Positions 26,201 to 35,200 of a stretch of 64,000 nucleotides of DNA are shown here, in pieces. The translations under genes and the position numbers were made by a program. Origin of the DNA: Schistosoma mansoni (taxonomy: Eukaryota; Platyhelminthes; Trematoda; Strigeidida; Schistosomatidae); the NCBI RefSeq assembly GCF_000237925.1, contig NC_031496.1:5315340-5379339 (forward strand), written 5' to 3'. The notes below the pieces were generated by a model. The model ran no database searches and was not told where the DNA came from. It saw only the letters and a list, made by a program, of their open reading frames with translations. How positions within the stretch are numbered: the first letter of the stretch is position 1; each line of letters begins with the position of its first letter.

Positions 26201-29200
26201 TAGAAAAGAAAGACCCTAAAAATGCACACCTCGCCTTATCCCACGGATATCCGTCCCCAGCGGTAAGGTCCCAACAAGTACGGAGCTAACACGAAAACTA
26301 CTCACAAAAAGGTCGTGTGTGACCGACCTCAAGCAGTTGTCCCTTGGGCACTGCGGTCACGCTCTCAGGTCACTAAGGCCAAATCTAACCCGATCCCCTT
26401 TTCAGGTACCTCCAGAAGAACCCCTCCACGATGTGTGGGCAACCAAGAAGTGATAACCGCCCTCATACCTCTAACAGCACTCAAGATCATTGTATCCATA
26501 ATCAATCTCCCTCTTCGATTCCTATTATTTCTCCTACCTCGACTTTCAACACTGAACTTCCTCTTTCGGTTTCTTCCTCAAGTGTCACCATAGCCAACGA
26601 TTCTAGTACGCAAAACACTGTCCCAGGTCTACAGAAACCTTGCTTCAAACTACACATTGAAGCCTTCAAAGTACGCACCCCATGTCAAAATGGCCAGCAG
26701 GCCTCTTTGGCTAAAACCCCAGAACTTCGTACCATTGATGTATGCTGTGTCTCTGAAACACGCATACAGGATCCTATTGTGGTCATTCACTTGACCTCAC
26801 CTCGCAAAAATGTAGAGCCAACGAGATACACCCTCCGTGTATCTGGCGACCCGATGGCTAGGTCCCGTGGACTTGCAGGTGTGGGCATTGCACTAAGTAC
26901 GAGGGCAGAACAAGCACTATTAGAATGGATCCCTGTTAACAGTCATCTATGTGCTGTTCGGCTAGACGGCTCCGTAAGAACTCGGAAGGATAGAGATACA
27001 CGTCGTTGCCTTTTTGTGGTTTCTACCTACGCTCACACTGACTGCAGCCATGATGAAGTGAAAGATGACTTTTACAGAAAGCTCTATGAACTTCAAAAAG
27101 CTAAGCGATCAGACATAGTACTTGTTGCAGGTGACTTTGATGCCCAGGTAGGTAGCTTAAACCAAACAGAAAGACATTTAGGTGGGTATTTTAGTATCCC
27201 AACTTAGCGAACACATAATGGTGATCGTCTGTTGCAACTATGCTCAGACAATCGTTTATGTTTAGCAAACACTAATTTTAAGCATAGGGAAAGACATCGT
27301 CTAACATGGCAACCACCTGCATCAAACCAATGATGGACTCAAATAGACCATATTGCCATCAGTCATCGTTTGAGAGGCTCGATAGAAGACTGACGATCGT
27401 TTTGGAGTACATGTTTAAACTTTGATTATGTTCCGATACGAGCACGTATTTGCTTGCGCCTCACTGGATACAGAAAAGCCACATTAAGAAAACCCATTAG
27501 AGTTGAACTAAGTGATGAGAAAGCCAAAAGTAGATTCCAGGAACAACTGAGATCACTCATAGGCAGTTCTGAAAACGAGGATGACCCTGATGTTGCTAGG
27601 CTCAAAAGCAGCGTTTGACTCTGTAGACCGAAAGGTTCTGTGGCAGTGTGTGTCATTGAAAGGTGTACCTCAGGGGTACATAAACCTTGTGAAAACACTT
27701 TACACGAACACTACTAGTCGAGTCAGAGCTTATGGTGAACTGTCATCGAACTTTACAACCTCAAATGTTGTCCGGCAAGACTGTTCACTATCCCCAATTT
27801 CGTTTAATTTCATTATAGACCTACTGCTGGAAATAACACTCTCCTCGAATGAATTTTCAGGAATTGATCTCCTACGAGGAGGTTCACTTATCGACTTAGA
27901 ATACGCAGTTCTGTTTGGTGAAGACGCTGACAAAATGCAGTCTTCCGTTAGAACCTAGTAACAATGTCAGGATATTTGGAATGCGTTTCTCCTCCTCTAA
28001 ACATGAATTGTTACTCTAGGACTGGCCTGCGTCAACACCTGAACTAAGGATAGGGAGTGAAGCAGTAGAACGCGTCAAAAACTTCACTTATCTTGGAAGT
28101 CTGACCAGCCCTAATGGGTTGGTATCTGACGAAATCTCAGCACGGATTCAAAAAGCTCGTTTGGCTTTTGCCAACTTACGTCACCTATGGCGAAAGCGAG
28201 ATATCCGTCTATCAATTAAGGGACGAGTATACTGCGCAGCAGTTCGCTCTGTTCTACTTTACGGCTGTGAAACATGGCCATTAAGAGTAGAAGATACTCG
28301 TAAGTTACTAGTATTTGACCACAGATGTCTTAGAAATATTGCTCGCATCTGCTGGGATCACCGGGTAAGTAATGGTGAGGTTAGACACAGTATATTAGGG
28401 AATGATGGTAAGTCAGTTGATGAGTTTGTGAATCTTCATAGACTGAGATGTTTGTGCCTCGTGTTATGTATACCTGAACACCGATTACCACGACGCGCTA
28501 TTCTGACTAGTGTAGGGGATGGTTGGAAGAGAGTTAGGGGCAGCCAAACCAAAACGTGGCATCAGTGCTTGAAGTCACTAACTTCTAGTATGAGCCATGT
28601 TGGTAGATGCAGACCACTTGATTGGGGTCCGTGTGACTATCGTAACCAATTGTTGGAGACTCTGTGTGACATGGCTCAGAACCGATCACAATGGCGTAGG
28701 TGTATACACTCCCTGTCTTCCCTTAAACAGAGAGATTAGAATTGTTTCATATCTGTCTTTCTTCCTGTACTATATCCTTATATACAATCTTTGTTTTATA
28801 TATGAGAACCATTAAATTAACTACTATGAATTCGGCGTTCATCTTGTTGTGTTAATGAGGTTATGACAGCTTGGACCAATGCATATATGTGCCTGGTCCT
28901 ACGTTGTAGCTGACTGACTGAACATAACTATATTAATCTGTAGGGGAAAAACACCAGGAGGAAGAGTTAGGCAGAAAATCAATGGTGGGTGCTGACTTAA
29001 AAAATTCCTCCGACGAAAACCTATTTTAATCGTGAACTAGTTACTGATATTGTTTGTGAAGTTCCAATGTTGAATCTATCCCTAAAGACTTCAATGACGG
29101 ATACAGCAGACAATTCTTAGAACAAGAATCTTTACATCTTTTCTGTCATAAATGCATTACTTAAACAATAATATTTCAATAAATATGAAGAGCAGTATGA

Positions 29201-32200
29201 CTATTTAATCTTCCAATAAATTAATATTTATTTTCCCAATGAAACTTTATTCGAGCAATTACAAAGTATTTTAACAGACCCGAGGTAATTATTGATGAGA
29301 ATACTCTGTTTGAAGAAACTGAGAAAACTTATATTTTTTTCAATGAAATATATAAAATTTATCGAGCATTACAATGATTTAATTCGAATTTGTCATTTGG
29401 AATAAAATGCTTATTTGAAATAAAGGTTCAGAGAAAACTGAAGTAAAAAAATAGATTTCAACCCAAGATTTATATTAATACATGGGTTGGTTGAAGTAGA
29501 GATAAGAGAAATAGAGCCTAGAAATATTTTGTATAGGAAACGGTGACTAACTGTTTTCACAGTGTCCTATTGTGGATGATACGTTGGACTCATACAATGT
29601 GGAAGTTGTTGTTAACAAGGTGACAAGTCTGTAGTAAGCAAGTGTATTTTGTTATTTGAAGAACTCAACATTTTCAGAGAAAGATTGAGTTTCCTTATTC
29701 TGACTGGTTATCAGGGAATTGAAAAGTTAATTACGTAGAATGGATAGATGATATTTTGAGCCGCAAATTATATAACTGAAGGGTTATCAGAACCCTTAGA
29801 TATTTAGAAATTTTAAAACTGAAGCTGAAAATGACACATCAAATGAAACTGATTACGTTTATTGAGAAAATTAATCGGTTTACTCCATAAGCTAATTGCT
29901 ACTAAGTACCATAGAGTTCCTGGGACATAAATAAAGAGTGGTTTTATAGGTCTGTAACTTGTTACTAAATAGGTTAAAATGTTTCTATATTTCATCCTAA
30001 CTAGGCTACGACGTTTCACTGTCAAAGGTCGTTTTAATCGCTAATAACCACAATGTCATATTCTTAATACAAATAATCAATTGAAGATGTAACTGTACAT
30101 CAAGACAACTGACAAAATCTCATGTCACAACTAATCAAATCTCTGAATTTATACAATACTACGACAAAACATCTGCCACCATCCAAGACTGAAGCAAGCG
30201 ACTCATATGTTCTCAAACATAGCTGAATACTAAATACAGTACAAAGTTAGGATATCACACTATTAAAGGTATTCTAACGTAATTCTCAGAACTACAAAAG
30301 ACTTATTAACACAGTCAAGGCGCTTACTTTGTCGATGTTACTGCATTTTTTTCTGTGAACATTGCATTGAAAACAAGTGTTCCTTCTTCGATATTTCAGA
30401 AACGGTCCGCGTACTCAGAAAACCTAAGACAAATTTACGACCAATTACTTTCTGTTACATATTACTGAATACCTTTAGGACATTTGATTTATGTGCTAGG
30501 CTTTCAACGCACGAAAACAGAATGTACGGATTGCCCAGAACACTAACAAAAATTAACTATTAGTAAAAATATAGCTAAATAAATATACTTCAATGGTTTA
30601 CATTGATCCAACTGTATGAAGAACTGGGAGATAAGACAGAATAATCACTTTGTTAGTTTTTAGGCCCAAATGACAAAGGATGTCAAAAATTTGTACTGTA
30701 TTATACACTAAAATAAATATTATGATGTGTTATACCGTTCGATTCCAGAATATAGTAACTTCCCAAAGAGAGTAGAAGATGAGACAAAGAAAGTAAATCA
30801 TTGTAGGAAAAAAATGTCAAATATCGAGATGAAAATTCATTAAATAAGCAGTAGCAGGTAGAATATATTGAACTTCGGTTTTATCTGGTTTAAAAGAAAG
30901 AACATGTTGAAAACAATATGCAATGTCAGACATACATGATACGTTCATTTTCGAGACAATATCACCAAACTGAGGACTGAAAGGATGAGATGATGGTGGA
31001 GAAGCGTGGAAAATACCTTTAGATAGATAGACAATAGTGTCAAGTAGCAATATTGACGATAGCCAAATTCCTCCAGGACGGAAAGCAAAAAGAACACGTT
31101 GAATTCCATCAAATAAGCCAACATCTTCTAAAACCAAACTTTGGTAAACTGGAAAGGTGCCACTGTGAGACTCTGTAGAGTAATTCTTTAGAGCAATGAC
31201 ACAAAATGTTCTTGTAAGATTTCTTCCAAAGGCAAATAAAAGATACATTGAAGTTTTTTACAACATAAAATAAGAACACTCGTGAGGCTACTTATACCTG
31301 CATAGGATCTACACAGAAGTGCGAATGAAGCACAGAATATAGATCTACGGCTTCATAAAAATTGCCTTGATCCTCATAACAGTTCTAATAAACGACAGGA
31401 AAATCCTGATCGACAAAAACAAGCTTAAAATCTGCCAGCCGTTTTCCTTTCTTTCAGAATCAAAACCGTCCGTAGTATAGTTTCAATAATTGAGACGACA
31501 ACGATTACAATACTTTAAAATTATGGAATTCACAGTCGATTAGATAACGGAGAAAACCGTTTAAAATGTGAGATTATAATTGTGATTTATGACTCAACAA
31601 ATTAGAGTGAAAGCGGCATCATTTTAGGATTACTGAGAAAATTCTAACCGACCATGTTAGGTATGAAATAGACCATGATAGAAATAGGTAGATGATGCAA
31701 GGAGCAAAACATTACTTAAAATAAACAAATTTCGACCACAACTAAAAACATAATTATTAAATAGGAGTTAAAATAATGAAAAACTGTTACCATGATAATT
31801 AGAAGTCAAATAATAGGTTATTTGTAGATCAAATTTCTGGTTTAAACCTAATTCAAATGACCTCCGTAAACCAAGGTAAACTCGAATTGAATTATTAACC
31901 GATTTTACTGAAGAGATATTTGATGTAAATATCGTTCCCAATGTTCCATAGATGACGAGCTAATGTACTACTGATGATATTTGATTTTCTTAGATCGTAT
32001 CAGCTAACTACTTTATTTTGAGCTTTATGATTTGACATTGGTAAACATGATTTTGATCAACATTTCCAGCTACCGATTGATATTTGACAAAATCTACTTC
32101 ATTGTTATAGCTACAATTTCTTTGTTTCGATTTAGTATTTTAGAATTGGAGTGTATTTTCGACCTAGCTATGAAGCTAAACAGAAATTGTGTCCTCCAAT

Positions 32201-35200
32201 CTCAAAGAATTAAAGCTGTGAAACTCCATCATTAGCGAATCAACTGGCAATTACATCATCATCAAAATAAAGCTAAAAACTAGACATGATTTATGATATG
32301 ACAAAATAAAAAAATTTCATTTAGAGTTATGCTAAGATGTTATTCAAGCTTTTAGGTTTTCATATTCTACAGAGGTTATACATCGGTGTTTTTAGTTAAT
32401 TCAATGTGATATCTGTGAAATACACATACAAACTAGATGTTTTGTACTTCTACATAAGTTGAATCTCCTTACAATTAAATGTTTGATATAATTTTAGATT
32501 TTAACTACCCAAGTAACTCAACGTATCGAATTTCGATGCTAACGTCCAAGAGACGGTAAAATATATCCAAAGATCAACAAAAGACCCCAGTTAACGAAAC
32601 AATAATGAATATGTTCAACATATTTCGAAAATATTTTTAGTGGGTGAGAATCTATTTGGTGATCTATTTTAAACAACAATGATAATTTATATAAAAACGA
32701 CGACATAGTCAAACTAGCTTTAGCTGTTATTCGTTACATAAATACATCTCTTATAGACGTCAGTTGAAACCTTAGTGAGACTATAATTCATGGACGACCT
32801 TTGAGCAACGCTAAAATGACTTTGGTATGTCCACGTACTTGATAGGGTTAAATGAGGATTATAGATTAGTGTGAGGAGTTAGGGTCGAAATTTACAGTTG
32901 AACGTTTGGGTTAAGAATTAGGTTTAATGTTTTCATCACGAACTAACACCGGCGGTAATGCCAAAATGATATTTAACCAAATAAGTGAATGAATTTCGCG
33001 CCCAAATTTAAGACCTGCTATCTTAAATGTGATTGGTTCGTCAATAAGTTATAGTCTCGCCGAAACCTTAATTTTAAATAAATTTGGTGATTAAACAGCG
33101 GTTCTTATATTTGACTTAGTTAAAATTACTGTGCAAAAGCTAATAATACCACCCGGCTGTCCGAACTAAGATATCTATAGCAAACTTCTAACGTAAAATC
33201 CAGAGGATTAATGTGAAGCGGCTAAACTACAAAGCCACAGATAGGATTATTATAAGAAATCAAAAACATATACGAAGACATTTAAGACTTTTTCGTATAG
33301 TGCCAACGTTTTGACAAAATAAATGTTAGCTGAATATCTAAGCATTTGATTACACTGCTTGTGTACAGTTAAAGTTGTCGAACTGATAAGTGGACACGGG
33401 TATGAAAAGAATTAAGATCAACAAGGTGACCTGAAAGCTATTTACCCAAGCTTTGAGCTGTGGTTGTATAAAGATATATCTCAAGTAAATGAGTTGGATT
33501 CCTGACAGACTAGTTCTTTTTAATCATACAAAATTTGTGGCATGGAGTTGCAAACTATAATAATAATAAATAAATGAACAAAGCGTTGAGAATAAACTAT
33601 GGTACATACGACATGAAAAGCAAGTACTCAGTTTGAATCGTAAAGAAAGGAGTTCGATTTTGACTTTGAATTACTCAATTTCCATCCTAATTTACTCAAG
33701 TGTATGAAGCTTAATGCAATCAGAACCCAAGAGACATTCTGTACTGGTTAAAATGACAAATGCGCGAAAAAGAACTAAAAATACACCATATAACTTCAAT
33801 AAATGCGTCAATGAAAACCATCCAAAGCAACAGTTAAAATTGGAACACCTAACTATCGATTCAGAGGGTGAAATAAAACTAGAACAGGATAGCCAGTGAC
33901 TTCGACTTTAGATCACTTCTGATAACATTTGTATATACTTAGGCTGTTCTATCTTAATATCCCCACTCACAGTTATGAAGGGTCAGCGATTTCCAGCCAA
34001 ACACTAGTATCATTCATTCCAAAGTGTCATAACATGACTCTACCGTTGCTTTACTTTTTCTACTCAATTTAGGCATTAGAAAATAGTTCTCAGTATGAAA
34101 ATGAATAAGATTTCATCCTTTAATGATGGGATGACAGTTTATTTAATGTTTAGATAAGTGTTTTTGGACAGTGAAATTGGAAACATCATGTCTTCCTCGA
34201 GTCTTACCAATAATCAATAGGGGTGAGTGAAGAAAAAAAACTCATGCTAAACTTGTAAAGGTACCTTATACTTCTATAATTCTCAGCACATACTATAACT
34301 ACAATTGCCGACCTGAAAAATATTGGAAATCTGTAATGAACATTATTTACTTTTATTCTCGTCATAGAAATCAACTTACAGCACAACTCTTCATATCAAC
34401 CGGTAATGAGTCATAAGTTTGCATTCGTCCAGAATATTCCCCAGTTTTAGTAAATGCGATGGTGTTGTAGAACTGTTTGTTGTTTGTAAAAGGGACCAAC
34501 GTTGCCATACAACAAACAGTTTGAGTTTGTAATTGGTTGCCAGCTCCGTGAATCTGTTTTTCAATCTCAAGTGTGTTAGAATTCATGCGACCAGAGCGAG
34601 TGGCCCTAAGTATTGATGCATTCAGAGATGTATAGAATCCTTGTGGAGGTTTTCTTAATCGATGGATGTAGAGTGGTAATTCACCAATCTTAAAGTAAGA
34701 AGACATAATTATAAAGTCAACAGTAAAAAGGATTGTTGACACAAATGTGATGAGTTCAAAAAGTGTTGAAATAAGTTTTCACATTAAATTTACATCAGAA
34801 AGAGGTAAAGACAAATTAACAGGTACTAGGAAGTTCAACATAACAGTTTCGCCAGAAGGGATTGTTCAGAAAAACTCATCTATAATTTTTTATGTGGATA
34901 CTTTTCATGAAATCTGATACCCTCTAAGCACATAGCTCATGTAGATTATAAAATATCTTGTTTGAATAAATATGTTTCGAGTTCTAAGTGAAGCATATCC
35001 CCTACAATTTTTACGAAGCAACTTTTAAACCGATAACGTTCACAGTCATGCTGAATACTGATAATTACTCAAACTAAATAATATAAAGTGTTAAAGTCAG
35101 TACTTAACTTTGGTTAAAATAGTAGAGCTAATCAAACAATTATCTTTCGACTAATGTATATTTAGAGATATTCCAAGCCTTTCCGTGTCTGTATCAAAAA

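Noticed and set aside
31186-31248. Extension of NDST exon 3 upstream to the first Met of the open frame
   Set aside because: No in-phase acceptor was found there, whereas ctctaaag at 31186 keeps the reading phase from exon 2. It remains possible that another acceptor is used.
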